Origin: Erinaceus europaeus
Taxonomy: Eukaryota > Chordata > Mammalia > Eulipotyphla > Erinaceidae
Assembly: GCF_950295315.1 (NCBI RefSeq)
Contig: NC_080179.1
Span: forward strand, 66,288,626-66,352,625
DNA: 64,000 nucleotides
Direction: 5' to 3'
Positions within the stretch are counted from its first letter, which is position 1. The number at the start of each line of letters is the position of its first letter. This document shows, piece after piece, positions 46,674 to 58,403 of this stretch. Under the pieces are notes generated by a model, which was not told where the DNA came from, made no database searches, and was given only the letters and a program-made list of their open reading frames with translations. A program made the position numbers and the translations under genes.

Positions 46674-47853
46674 TTACCCAAAGATAAGAGATGTTGAGAC
46701 TTTTCATTTTTTCTGACTTGAGCTTCTAAAACTTCTGTTCTGCAGACAAGGAATCTGTAATAAGAACCACTTTGAAAGAATCTGCCTGCATTTATCTTGT
46801 GTTTCTTTTTTGTCAGACAGTACAAAGAAAATTAAGGTTTTTTCTTCTTTGCTATACATATAATACTCAGAAGTGAAAGCTTAATTAACTTGTCAGAACT
46901 GTGGCATCTCTTTTCTTGAATTGCTGTATTCACCTTCCCAAAAGATTTGAAAAAGGAAGAATAAACCTCCCCAACACCTTTGTTGGAGGAACTTCACATC
47001 CACAACAATCTTGCCCTCTAATATGGTTTCATGTCATAATGAGTGGTGTTTTCATCCATCTGGGCAAGCACACAGTCTCACCATTTGTCAAGAAATGTCT
47101 GCAGTGCAGAACTCCAATTGTTTGATAAGGTGGGCCCATCAGGTTGCAAAGAGGAAGCAAAGCAGAACAGCTAATTACCATGTACCAAATTCATCTTTTT
47201 TTAGGAAGACAGAAAAAAAAATTAAAAAGGCAAAGTAGTTGACAATTCTAGTGTTGCCTCTAAGTTAATTTTCACTTTCTCACAGTTGATTTCTTAGTAG
47301 TCTACTGTCTCAAAAGTGAAGTTTCCACAAGCACCTCAAATATGGGACCAGATTCAAAGTGCACACATTCCCCTGGCCTAAATTTTCTTCCTTTGAAAAC
47401 TGAATAAACTCCTACCAGAGGCTAAGAGACTGAAGAAAAAGTATACCTTTAGTTTACAACAAGTCTGGGGATATGAGGCATTGCTATAATAATAAACAAT
47501 CGGCAACCTCTTTTCCAGTCTTTTATAGTCACTTTTTTATATGTGTAGTTACTTTCTTAAGCCTGTCCCCACCCAGTGCACAACAATCAGCAAGGCAAAT
47601 GATCCAATTAGTCAATCAGGAGAAAAACATGTTTTAGCTGGACAAAAAAAAAAAGTCAAGAAATAATGGTAGAGTAACGCCAACCCCAATGCCACTCAAA
47701 GATCTATACTATCATCTAGACAACCTTTCCATAAAGTGACTCACATGCCTGCCTTCCTTTTTCACTAGAGGGGGTTTCATGGCTTATCAAATGTATAAGA
47801 CATCTCTTCCCAAAGGAGGATTCCTTGAAACTGTATACAGATCAAAATATTCC
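46674..47853. other. No feature recognised
   Basis: About 1.2 kb of unassigned sequence. Confidence 0.5.
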
Positions 47854-47854
47854 T

Positions 47855-48075
47855 GAAATGGGGGTGGGGTGTTGGCAGACCAGTTGAGTGTACACATTAT
47901 AGTGCACAAGTACCCCCGGTTCAAGTCCTCATTTCCCACCTGCAGAGGGGAATCTTTGTGAGTGGTAAAGCAGTGTTGCAAGTATCTCTCTGTCTCTCTC
48001 TCTCCTTCTCTATCACCTCTTTCCTTCTTGATTTCTGGCTGTCTCTAGCCAATAAATAAAGAGAATTGAAAAAAA
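47855..48075 (+). mobile_element. tRNA-derived SINE, type B
   Basis: Diverged head (gggtggggtgttggcagacc), ccggttcaagtcc B box, ggggaatctttgtgagtggt block, CT body, ccaataaataaagagaatt tail. Confidence 0.87.
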
Positions 48076-49162
48076 AATTTAAATATGCCTAAAATGGAAA
48101 GAACTTGAGTAAAACATGGTTAAACTATATTGAGGTAAATGTACTAGTAAGGGAAGATTTGCTACTTTTGAAGTTAATTGGGTTTACATTTCAACTATGA
48201 AAAATAAACTCTTGAATACTTTCTGATGGGGCTGATAGGGAAGCCCTCTACTCAGAAGCAGGTACATTTGGTTATGAAAGCCGGTACAGCCCCGTGTGAT
48301 AGGACCCAATAATCCTGTGCACTGAGCATAGCATACCATCTGTTAATAGAATGTAAGTGGAAATATTATTTTTTCTGCAGGATGTAGTATTTCATTTATC
48401 TGTGCACATTTTTAAGTGAAAGTTTCATAACTAGATGAGTTTCAATTATGATTGAACATGTCAACATATGTAAATATTGACCAACTTTATCATTTATCTT
48501 TGCCACAACAGTGTTGCATAATACACAAACACAAATTTCAGAGCATCCAAAAGTATTTGGTTTTGCTCAGGAGTCTGTGAGCTATGTGGGTGTTTCTAAA
48601 TGGGCTTATCTGAACAGAGCTTGTTCATGTGTCTGTGATGAGTTGCTATTTGGCAAGAAGCTTGTCAGAATAAGAAAGACTCAGATAAAGTGACTTAACT
48701 TTGCTCCACTTGGTCTCTTCCCTTTAAAGTAGGCAGAGCAGGGCTGTTCCTTTTGGTGGATGCAAATATTCTAGCAAAAGAGCAGAAACCTGCAAACATC
48801 TTGAGGCATAGAAAAGAACTAGTATATTATATCTGTCATCTTATGAACTTGATGAGCTGCAGGCCATGCCAAGTATAAGGACAGCAAAAGAGATGACATT
48901 TTCTGATGAGAGAAGCTGCAAAGTCACTTTGTAAGGGTAAAGATAGCAGCACCAGGGTGAGCAACTCCGGTCATCTGTGCGATCAGTCACACCAACCTCA
49001 TGAGTAGTATTGCAGCATTATCTTGCTGGAATTATCTTGCTGGAATTATCCAGCATTATCTTGCTGGAATTATCAGCATTATCTTGCATAACCGGACACT
49101 CTTGAAACAAGTCACACGATTTTCCTTTACTCCACTAAATGAAATAAGATGAAATTTAATTC
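48076..49162. other. Unassigned sequence with a short tandem repeat
   Basis: Unique-looking. Units of attatcttgctgga and agcattatcttgctgg repeat several times at 49,014-49,085 with variable spacing. Confidence 0.6.
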
Positions 49163-49179
49163 AAAGAAATAGATTATGG

Positions 49180-49495
49180 TAGGCACCGAGCGGTAGCGCA
49201 GTGAATTAAGTGCACGTGGCACAAAGCACAAGGACCGGCGGAAAGATCCAGGTTCGAGCCCCCGGCTCTCCACCTGCAGGGTCTATCTTTCTCTTCTCCT
49301 CTCTGGCTTCCCCTCCTCTCTCCATTTCTCTCTGTCCTATCTAACTACGAACGACATCAACAACAACAATAATAACCACAACAAGGCTACAATGAAGGCA
49401 ACAAAAGGCGGAAAAATGGCCTCCAGGAGCAATGGGTTCATGGTGCAGGCACTGAGCCTCAGCAATAACCCTGGAGGCAAAAAAAAAAAAAAGAA
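49180..49495 (+). mobile_element. tRNA-derived SINE, type A, long-tail form
   Basis: Type A SINE lacking the ggagtcgcttcac..gaagcaggtctgcagg part: ccacctgcag runs straight into ggtctatctttctc. Tail block cctccaggagcaatgg present. Perfect 17-bp target-site duplications (aaagaaatagattatgg) at 49,163-49,179 and 49,496-49,512. Confidence 0.95.
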
Positions 49496-49512
49496 AAAGA
49501 AATAGATTATGG

Positions 49513-51805
49513 CAACTAAAGAAAAACATTATAAATATGTCATAAAAACACAACAAACATAAAAAAACAACAAAAGTAGGTCTTGCTTGGCAGATAATAT
49601 TGATCCTCTTCTCTCATTTCTCCAAGAATAAATAACTTTTAAAGCCTCACACAGTCCAACCTAGCAAGATGTTTTGCATAAAAGATGTGTTTCTGTGCAT
49701 TGATTATTCAGTTTTGAAGACAATGTAGCAATATCATCATGTGCATAAAAGTAAATTATATTATTAGGAGGTATTTTCGTTATTTCTTTTCCTTAGCAAA
49801 ACAAACAATAGCTCAGTCCATCTTGGCTTACACGGAGACAGGGGCCTATTCATGTAGCCTTACTTGTTCGAAAACTCCAGGGCTATTCTATTTAATTGCA
49901 GATTCATAGAACCCCTACTCCTTATGCCTTGCTGAGAAATTCTATTCCCTATTCTCATTATGAAAAATGAACAAAGATCTCAAATTGCTGAGTCCCACTT
50001 TTATTTCTCCAGATGTACCTAATTAGATTTGGCTTCTTATTTTAAGCACATCAGAGCAAAAGGCTGGAATTACTTTATGCCAGTTTTCTAGCCATATATT
50101 TGTATTCAAGAAAATTTTAAGAGGAAAGCCTTTATTTTTGTTAACAAACATGGTCCCTGAACAAAAAAAAAAAAAGGAAAGAAAGAAAAGAAAAAAAGCT
50201 TTCCACCACGGACCAAGAATAGAGTATCCCACTTACATGGTAATTGAGAAAGACATTATCTTTGAAGTCACTGGAACTCCTACTTAGTACATTAAAGAAT
50301 AACTTACGTACCAAGTGTTGCCTTTAAAATGTCCCACATGGTGCCAAGAAGTTTTATGCAGAAATCTACCTTGTAAACAATAATGAAATGTGACCCATCC
50401 ACAGCTGGGGGGTGTTCCTTAAGAATAGTATTTCATCCCAGATTCCCAATAAAAAAGTTCCCTTAGGGAATGAACACTAACAGAAAGTGCCTTTCTTTAA
50501 AATACACTATAGGAAAAGAGCTTTCTTATGTATTGCAAGCAAATAGCTTTGTCAGCTAGACAAAACCATGATGGAGAAAGAGAATTCACAATGCCCCCAG
50601 GTGGTCTTGTGCTTTTGACTTGTAACTCCAGAGACATACTTGTGAAAGAAAGGACAGTGATAAATCACCCACATTAGCAGAATCCCTCTAGGGAGAGCTC
50701 TAACTATTTTTCCTAAAACTGTGGGAGAAATAAATAACATCTTGAACAGTGACTATCATAGTTTAACTGGTTTCTTTCTGTTGCTTTTATTACCATGTCA
50801 GCTAGCTAACAATATGTACTCTATGACAGGGTGGCCTGGTAGCAAAGCTTCAGCACAAGTCACAGAGTTACAAATTACACCGATGTCTGGTCTTAAGACT
50901 AAACAATCTACTTACTGCCTCAATTCAGAATGCTCTAAAAGGAAGCACGTAACACCACTGTGCTTACTTCAGATGAAGGTCATCAACTTAAAATATGGGA
51001 ACACATGTGTAAGTGACACCACAGGCACTGTGACATTTAAAAGAATACTGTACTACCACACTGCAGGGCAATGTGGTACAAAAGCATTGAGTTAGAAACC
51101 AGGCTGTGATGAAACTCAAAGGAAGAACACTAAGAAGCAAGAACGTGAAAAGCAGGTTTTGCCCTTCAGGGGTTCAGATGGAGGTATGATGAGTGATATA
51201 ATGAATTATAAAGGGCATTCTGAACTCTGCTTAGAGAGCATGGAGTAGGAGTGAATCACATTGCTCAATGGAATTTGGTGAATCCACAGAATTGGTGACA
51301 TTTTATCCGGGTTTGAAAGGGTGAGTAGGTGTTTCCCAGCTGGAATGAAGGGAATAGCAAAAAGGAACTACAGCTTAAAAAAAAAAAGGCTGAGCCTTGA
51401 AGGGTATTTAATATTATGTTATGGAGGGTGGACACAGAGGTGCACTGACAGCACAAATGGCTATTGATTGCTTGGAGCTATCTGCAACAGACTTGATATT
51501 ACTTACGGATAACTCTCAAGTCTGCCTTTCCATCAATATATATGAAGAGTAGGAGCAACATATTAGGTTTGGTCTACTAACATCTATAATCTTCTCTCTA
51601 GAGAATTCTCCAAAAGCTCATCTGTCTTCCATAAGTAGGGTATCTCTGTGCTAATAATATATGTGTGATAAGGTCAATAATGAAATTTTGTTTGTGTGCA
51701 TGTATGAGAACTGGAGCTGAGAGAGAATGGACACTCAAGAGATTCACCACAAAGCTCAGCATTTCCTAATGGAAATCAACTCTGACCAAGAGCTCCAGGT
51801 AAGCC
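49513..51805. other. Low-repeat sequence, nothing assigned
   Basis: About 2.3 kb without clear retroposons. The 124-codon plus-strand frame at 50,721-51,095 begins with a Leu-rich stretch that looks signal-like, but its codons, composition and context give no further support. A weak CTCF-like sequence (cccccaggtggtc) is at about 50,594. Confidence 0.5.
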
Positions 51806-52419
51806 ATATGATGTGATGTGATGTGGTGTGGTGTGGTGTGGTGTGGTGTGGTGTGGTGTGGGGTGGGGTGAGGGGAGGGGATGGGAGGGGTGGGGTGGGG
51901 TGGGGTAGGGTGAGGTGAGGTGAGGTGAGGTGAGGTGAGGTGAGGTGAGGTGAGGTGAGGTGAGGTGAGGTCAGGTGAGGTGTGGTGTGGTGTGGTGTGG
52001 TGTGGTGTGGTGTGGTGTGGTGAGGTGAGGTGAGGTGAGGAGAGGTGAGGGGTGGGGTAGGGTGAGGTGAGGTGAGGTGAGGTGAGGTGAGGTGAGGTGA
52101 GGTGTGGTGTGGTGTGGTGTGGTGTGTTGTGGTGTGGTGTGGTGTGGTGTGGGGTAGGGTGAGGTGGGGTGGGGTAGGGAGGGGAGGGGAGGGGTGAGGT
52201 GAGGTGAGTTGAGGTGAGGTGTGTGGTGTGGTGTGGTGTGGTGTGAGGTGAGGTGAGGTGAGGTGAGGTGAGGTGAGGTGAGGTGAGGTGAGGTGAGGTG
52301 AGGTGAGGTGAGGTGAGGTGAGGTGAGGTGAGGTGAGGTGTGGTGTGGTGTGGTGTGGTGTGGTGTGTGGTGTGGTGTGGTGTGGTGTGTGGTGTGGTGT
52401 GGTGTGTGGTGTGGTGTGA
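51806..52419 (+). repeat. GGTGA/GGTGT pentamer minisatellite
   Basis: About 610 bp built almost wholly of ggtga and ggtgt pentamers, with ggggt, gggga and related variants. The variants occur in blocks, not at random: ggtgt block, G-rich block, ggtga block, ggtgt block, and so on. The plus strand is nearly free of C. Five is not a multiple of three, yet 15-bp periodicity lets a 242-codon minus-strand frame (His/Thr/Ser/Pro repeats) run through it; that frame is an artefact. Confidence 0.97.
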
Positions 52420-53639
52420 CCCTATGATTCCTATTCCTCTATTCAGATCCCATGTCCAGGTTCTTTTTCTGACTATGTGTAGCTTACATTTCATAGAATT
52501 AAAAATGTTGGAGCTTTTTATATTCCTTCTCAGTCACATAAGTTAAAAATCTTATATCTTGTTAATAAAAATCCTTGCAACTAGATATCCGATTAGATGT
52601 CATGTGGTGACCTCTCTAAAATTTCTGCTATGTTCCTTTCACTTGTCAAGACAATCTTGCATTTCATAGTGGATCTCTGTGACCTAAGCTGCTTTTAAAC
52701 AATCTTGTGATATATCTCAAAGATTGTTCTACTTCTAAGCTAATCTTCATTCTAGGGCCTCAAAGTAAGTTTATTCCCACAACTTGCTTCACTCTATCAG
52801 CTAGGTCTGGCTCCAGGTCCTGGATTCTTTGGTTCTCTTTTCCGACCCAGCCAGGGCACATAATATAACATCTCATACAACAAAGGAACAAAAATCTTTC
52901 ATAATGGCTGAGAAGTCTTGTCAGCTCAGATGCTCAAACTCCCAATAAAACTGAAAATATTTGTGACAACAACTGTTTTTGTAATTTATTATTTCCCCCA
53001 ACAAAGTGACTTAGGAAAACATTGAAAATATTTACAGGAAGATTGGTATAATTATTACTATGAGCACAGCTGCATACCACTTTCACTGATCTGACAGTTA
53101 ATCCACCACAAACCAAGAGCTCAAGGGAAAGAAACAGAAGTTAATGGTCATTGATATTACTTTGTGATTTCTGAAGTAAACATCAGTGTATCTATTTCAA
53201 AAAGCTGGAAACTGAGGCAGGATCTAATATATTCAATCTGCTAGGAAAAAAATCTTAATCTCTACTTCCACTGTTTTGTGTTTCTAATAGCTCTACTGAT
53301 GACTATATGAATTATTACATTCACACAGAAAAAATAAACATCTCAGTGGAAGATATGATTTCTCTTCCTTTCCATGAATAATTTATTCCTGATCTTGTTC
53401 ACCCATAGTTTCTTGTATCATATTAGGCAAACCGATTCTTTAAACCCTTATATAAGCCTTCTTCTTTACTTTCAGAGTAACTGGTTCCCCAATCCAAGAA
53501 GACTTTGCAAATGTACTGCAAAGTGTCAAAGAAGTTAGAGGACAATGAGAAATACCTATACTTTGGAGCACACCTCATATCTATCTTCTCCCATGCAGTT
53601 TATGTACCATCAGTTATGAGATGAAGTGCAAGTGAAGAG
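52420..53639. other. No feature recognised
   Basis: About 1.2 kb of unassigned AT-rich sequence. Confidence 0.55.
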
Positions 53640-53765
53640 GTGAGAAGGTAGAGGGAACAAACATTACATATTTAAAAGCCATTTTAATAATCAGTAATAA
53701 GTTGGTCTGAGAACATGAGTAAAACATTAATCCCCCAATAAAGAAAAAATAAGTTTAAAAAATTG
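53640..53765 (+). mobile_element. Possible L1 3' UTR remnant
   Basis: Ends in acattaatcccccaataaag, like the L1 3' end at 27,575-27,600. The upstream part is too diverged to be sure. Confidence 0.4.
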
Positions 53766-53792
53766 CTGTGGTGCCTTTTGAATAAATAAAAA

Positions 53793-54072
53793 GGGGGCGG
53801 GCAGGTGGTGGTACATCTGGTTAAGTGCATACAGTACTAAGTACAAAAACCCTCACAAGAATCCAGGTTCAGCTCCCACTCTCCACCTGCAGGAGGGATG
53901 CTTCACAAGCAGCAAAGCAGATCTGCAGGTGTTTATCTTTCTCTTTCCCTACCCACCTCTTCTCTCGCAATTTCTCTCTGCCCTATCTAATAAAATGGGA
54001 AAAAAACTGCTGCAAGGAGCAGTAGATTCCTAGTGCCAGCACCAAGCCCTAGCAATAACCCTGGGGGTGGTG
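53793..54072 (+). mobile_element. tRNA-derived SINE, type A, long-tail form
   Basis: gggcgggcaggtggtggtac head (mixing type A and B features), ccaggttcagctccc B-box area, CT body, ctgcaaggagcagtag tail block and ataaccctgggggtgg. The CAA stretch is missing. Confidence 0.88.
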
Positions 54073-54216
54073 AACTCTATATCACATTAGAAATTTCACA
54101 TGTAAAAACTTAGCAGAAATACAGAGTGGTTGCACTATGTGTGTGAAGTTTTGTATGATACAGAAAATCCTAACAATGGAATTTTCAAAGTAAACCAAGT
54201 GTATAAATAATTTGGT

Positions 54217-54485
54217 GGGGAGTCAGGCTGTAGCACAGTGAGTTAAGCGCAGGTGGCACAAAGCACAAGGACTGGCGTAAGGATCCCGGTTCGAGCCCCC
54301 GGCTCCCCACCTGCAGGGGAGTTGCTTCACAAGCGGTGAAGCACGTCTGCAGGTGTCTATCTTTCTTTCCCCCTCTCTGTCTTCCCCTCCTCTCTCCATT
54401 TCTCTCTGTCCTATCCAACAACACCGACAAATATAATAGCTACAACAATAAAACAAGGGCAAAAAAAAAAGGAATAAATATTTTT
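54217..54485 (+). mobile_element. tRNA-derived SINE, type A, short-tail form
   Basis: ggggagtcaggctgtagcac head, ggatcccggttcgagccccc B box, CT body, tail aaggaataaatattttttt. Well preserved. Confidence 0.94.
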
Positions 54486-54493
54486 TTAAAACT

Positions 54494-56590
54494 TATGGGA
54501 TGATCTCACCCTCAGGCAGAAGTTGAAAAAAAAAAAAGCAAACAAAAACAAACAAACAGAAAAAGAAATAATTTGCTTATAACAATAACCATTTATCGCC
54601 TTCTTAAATCAGTAGGAACATTCCCCATTCTCTTTAAAACCCATATTTCTTCCAGTCCTGGAATCTCTGGGGTTGGGCTCTCTTTCCTACATGCTTCTCT
54701 CAATTCATACCAATGGATATTGCATCTGCTGATCTCAACATAGTCAATGCAACCAGTACCACCTCACATGTTTTACTTCAGATTGTGTCCAGAGACATCA
54801 GCTGTGGAATGTCAACCCTCTAGTTTCATTACTCTGGTGAGACCTTTCCTGGCTCATAGGACTCCTTAGTTCCATTTCCAGTTGTGCACTTCCTAACAAA
54901 GCTTCAAAACCTAGATATAGACCAGGGCCTATCAGATAGGACTTATGTACACATATATCCATAAGTTCGGGGAAAATATTTACATTAAAGTGTACAACAG
55001 TTTTCAGTGGCTCAATAAATGCAGTAAGCAAGTAGAAAGACCTAAAAAAAGACACCATAAAGTACTTAATCAAATAGTTTTCTACTTATACCTAGACCCT
55101 CTCCTCACCTACTTCCTATTTCTCTTCAATCAATTATTCCAAGATTAACCTTGTCAGACAAGATAAGGACTACAAAAGTCGGATAAGTGCAAGATACTGG
55201 CCTACTTCAATGATGGCTCTTTACTTATTACCAAGCTACCTCACCTTCCGGGGCCCTAGTCAGGAAATCTTGCGATTCCCACACATACATGATGGGCCTA
55301 GACCTCTAACAGATTCCTCTCTTCATTGTCACTGGTCATCCCCATCACGAACAACATAGTGGACCCCTTTGTGGGCCCCTATAGGACCTTGCCCCCTATG
55401 AGGATCAACAACAATAGGGACTGCCCCATTCTCTGAAGGGAAGTTGGGCCAGTATACTCTACCACTCGAGGAAGATGGGTCCTGAAATAAGTACAACCTA
55501 GAATGCTCCTAGCCATGACCACAGAATGTGAACTCAGATCTACAGGGATACAGAGGATACACAGCCTCCTGTGATGAATATGGGTCCCAGATCAAATCAA
55601 TACGGTTTATGGTTAACAATGTTTATATACTGTCCCCATATTTAGGAGCTACTCATCCCCTGATCTAGCTTTCTAGTGCTATTCCAAACTCTGACACCAT
55701 CTCTCCAGACAATACCTTTGGTTCACCTGCATGTTAAATGTTGGGCTTAGGCAAAAAGTAGTAAAGTCACGGGCCCTTAGAATATACCTAAAATAGAACT
55801 ACTAGTCATATGTATATATATATATATATATATAGTTATTTATTTATTTTCCCTTTTGTTGCCCTTGTTGTTCTTTATTGTTGTTGTAGTTAAGTTATTG
55901 TTATTGCTATTGATGTCATCGTTGTTGTTAGGACAGAGAGAAATGGAGAAAGGAGGTGAAGATAGCGAGGGGGCGAGAAAGTCAGACACCTGCTGACCTG
56001 CTTCATCACATGTGAAGCGACTCCTCTGCAAGTGGGGAGCCAGGGGCTCGAGACAGGATCCTTACACAGGTCCTTGTGCTTTGCGCCACGTGCGGTTAAC
56101 CCATTGCACTACCACCCAACTCCCCAGACCGACTAGTTTTTTACCAAAATGGAGACCCCCCTAAATCTCATTTGCTATATTCTTGCCTTTAAGTTTCTGA
56201 TTATTGAACAATTTGTTCTTTTTACATAGTAATGCTTCTTCAGCCAGCAAGTAGCAGATGCTACCATGATGCCAACCTGACTTCCCTGGGTAGATGACCT
56301 CACCAATGTGTCCTGGAACCCCACTTCCCCAGAGCCCTGGCCCACTAGGGAAAGATAGGGACAGCCTAGGAGTATGGATCGACCTGCCAAGGCCCATGTT
56401 CAGTGGAGAAGCAATTACAGAAACCAGACCTTCCACCTTCTGCACCCCATAGTGATCTTGGGTCCATGTTCCCAGAGGGATAAAAACTAGGAAAGCTTCC
56501 AAGGGAGGCGATGGGATGCAAAGCTCTAGTGGTGGGAATTGTACCCCTCTTATCCTATGGTCTTATCAATATTTCCATTTTATAAGTAAA
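54494..56590 (+). mobile_element. L1 ORF2 end joined to a long non-coding module, copy 8
   Basis: Starts with tatgggatgatctcaccctc and aggcagaagttg, the last codons of L1 ORF2 as seen at 17,545-17,575. After an A/C-rich stretch the module runs from about 54,565 to 56,590 in the same order as 17,935-19,945. A type A SINE interrupts it at 55,838. Final blocks: gtggtgggaattgtacccct, cctatggtcttatcaat, atttccattttataagtaaa. No long open frame. The direct link of an ORF2 end to the module is the best evidence that the module is L1 3' UTR. Confidence 0.82.
55838..56124 (-). mobile_element. tRNA-derived SINE, type A, inside the module
   Basis: Minus-strand type A copy (GA body, cacctgctgacctgcttcat block, gggctcgagacaggatcc B-box area). 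A (ta)n run of about 20 bp lies at its tail side. Confidence 0.93.
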
Positions 56591-57205
56591 TGAAAAAAAA
56601 AAAGAAATACTGAGTGGTAAAATTGGAAGATGAGCTCTCATCTTTGTGATGACTAGGGTCACTGTGCAAAATCTAAGAACAGAAACTCAAGAAAACCAAG
56701 ATACAGTCCAGAGTCCAGACCCAAGACTAGGTTTCCAAATCCAAGGGAAATTTTTTTTAAAATAAACTAATACATGGCATAGGCGACTGTCCATATTCAG
56801 GATGGGAGATTTCACCCATATATTTTGCATAGAAAATTGGAATTAGGGAAGTAGCCAAGGTAACTAGTGAATAAAAATGAAGAATGTCAATAAAAGACAT
56901 AAATATAGAGAAATGTTCGAGCTGCATCATTAGCCGTCACAGTGGTTTTATTAAATTCCATAGATACCAGAAGAAAACTAGACAGAAAATTCCTTAACTA
57001 TACCTCAGCTCCAGAACCTTATTTTCAGTCATCAATTCAGCACTGATTCATGATTATCAAACAGGAATCCTGAACTCTTGTTTTCCAAATCTGAACTCAT
57101 TGCCTCCCCTAATCAAATACTTATCACTTTCCACCCACATAGTAATCATGCTGCATTCTTCCTTTGACTACCGAACCTCATCTTCACAACAAAGGTGATT
57201 AAGAG
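56591..57205. other. No feature recognised
   Basis: Unassigned sequence after the module tail. Confidence 0.55.
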
Positions 57206-57213
57206 TTATGCAT

Positions 57214-57455
57214 TGGGGGTCGGGCGGTGGCGCAGTGGGTTAAGCGCATGTGGCGCAAAGCGCAAGGACCAGCGTAAGGATCCCGGTTCAAGCCCCCGGC
57301 TACCCACCTGCAGGGGAGTTGCTTCATCAACAGTGGCAATAATAATAACCACAATGAGGCTACAACAACAAGGGCAACAAAAGGGGGGGAAAAGGTCTTC
57401 AGGAGCGATGGATTTATGGTGCAGGCACCGAGCCCAGCAATAACCCTGGAGGAAA
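57214..57455 (+). mobile_element. tRNA-derived SINE, type A, with internal deletion
   Basis: Near-consensus head (gggtcgggcggtggcgcagt) and B box (ccggttcaagcccc), then ctgcaggggagttgcttcat runs straight into the CAA/AAT and tail blocks. The whole CT-rich body is missing. Tail block tcaggagcgatggattta and ataaccctggagg are present. Confidence 0.93.
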
Positions 57456-57817
57456 AAAAAAAAGTGTTGCATCAAGTAACATCTAGAATTGAAAGCATCT
57501 AAGTCAGTGTCTTTCGTGAGGGTATATGTTTTATATGTTAATTCTGCCTTCTCCATTCCAGTTACTCTTACTATTCCATTTATTTTTCCAACTATTTGAA
57601 AGAGAAATAATAGCCTTAACATAAGCTTACACATAAATTAGTTTCTCTCCCCTCACTGTATCTCAGTTTCCTTATCTCTACCATTTATTCTCTCTTCTTT
57701 CTACACTTAGTCAACTTTCTTTACCAAAATTCATTCAACAAATCCAAACTCAATATATTTCTAAATCTATCTCTGTGATAAACAGAAAATGTCTATTATA
57801 CAAATAAATAAATAAAT
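57456..57817. other. No feature recognised
   Basis: Unassigned AT-rich sequence. Confidence 0.55.
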
Positions 57818-57955
57818 AGGCTGGCGAGAGAGTGTAGTAGTTATGCAAAATACTTTCATGCCTGAGGCTCTGAGGTGGCAGGTTCAATCCCCACCACCAC
57901 CTTAAGCCAGAGCTAAGCAGTCTCTTCTCTTTCTCTCATTAAATGCATATAATAA
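57818..57955 (+). mobile_element. tRNA-derived SINE, type C
   Basis: ggctggcgagagagtgtagt head, tttcatgcctgaggctctga, caggttcaatccccac B box, agccagagctaagcagt and a tail of cattaaatgcatataataaa. Confidence 0.82.
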
Positions 57956-58057
57956 AAATACATGTAAAATACATGTAAACAAAGAATGTACAACACAGGT
58001 TTGTTGATGATTGATGAAGAAAAGATAGTGAAAGAAATTATAAGATTAAAGTATCTA

Positions 58058-58375
58058 GGGGCTGGGTGGTGGTGCACCTGGTTAAGCGTACATAGTACTA
58101 AGCACAAGGACCACAGCATAGACCCGGGTTCAAGCCCCTGCACCTCACCTAAAGGCAGTCTGCTTCATGAGCAGTGAAACATGTCTGCAGGTGTCTGTCT
58201 TTCACTTCTTCTCTCTGTCCCCCTGTTCTCTCTCAATTTCTCTCTGTCCTACTTAATTTAAAAAAGAGAAGAAAAGAAAAAAAGAAAAGAAAAAGAAATA
58301 AAGGAAAAAATGGCCACCAGGAGGAGTAGATTCAAAGTGTTGGCACTGTACTGAGCCCCAGCAATTACCCTAATT
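58058..58375 (+). mobile_element. tRNA-derived SINE, composite head B and tail A
   Basis: Head ggggctgggtggtggtgcac is type B. The cgtacatagtactaagcaca segment, CT body and tail block (gaaaaaatggccaccaggag, ccccagcaattaccc) are type A. An A-rich stretch replaces the CAA part. A (G)n tract follows. Confidence 0.87.
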
Positions 58376-58403
58376 GGGGGGGGGGGGGGTGGGGGGGGGG
58401 GGG
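58376..58403 (+). repeat. G homopolymer (14 G, T, 13 G)
   Basis: Directly follows a SINE tail block that normally ends in ctggagg, suggesting expansion from that G pair. Long G runs are also prone to sequencing error. Confidence 0.93.

Noticed and set aside
50721..51095. 124-codon frame with a Leu-rich start
   Set aside because: The signal-like stretch is the only protein-like property. No motif, no splice context, no sign of constraint visible here.
51766..52494. 242-codon minus-strand frame of His/Thr/Ser/Pro repeats
   Set aside because: It is a translation of the pentamer array; the repeat period leaves the frame open. No unique domain and no gene structure.
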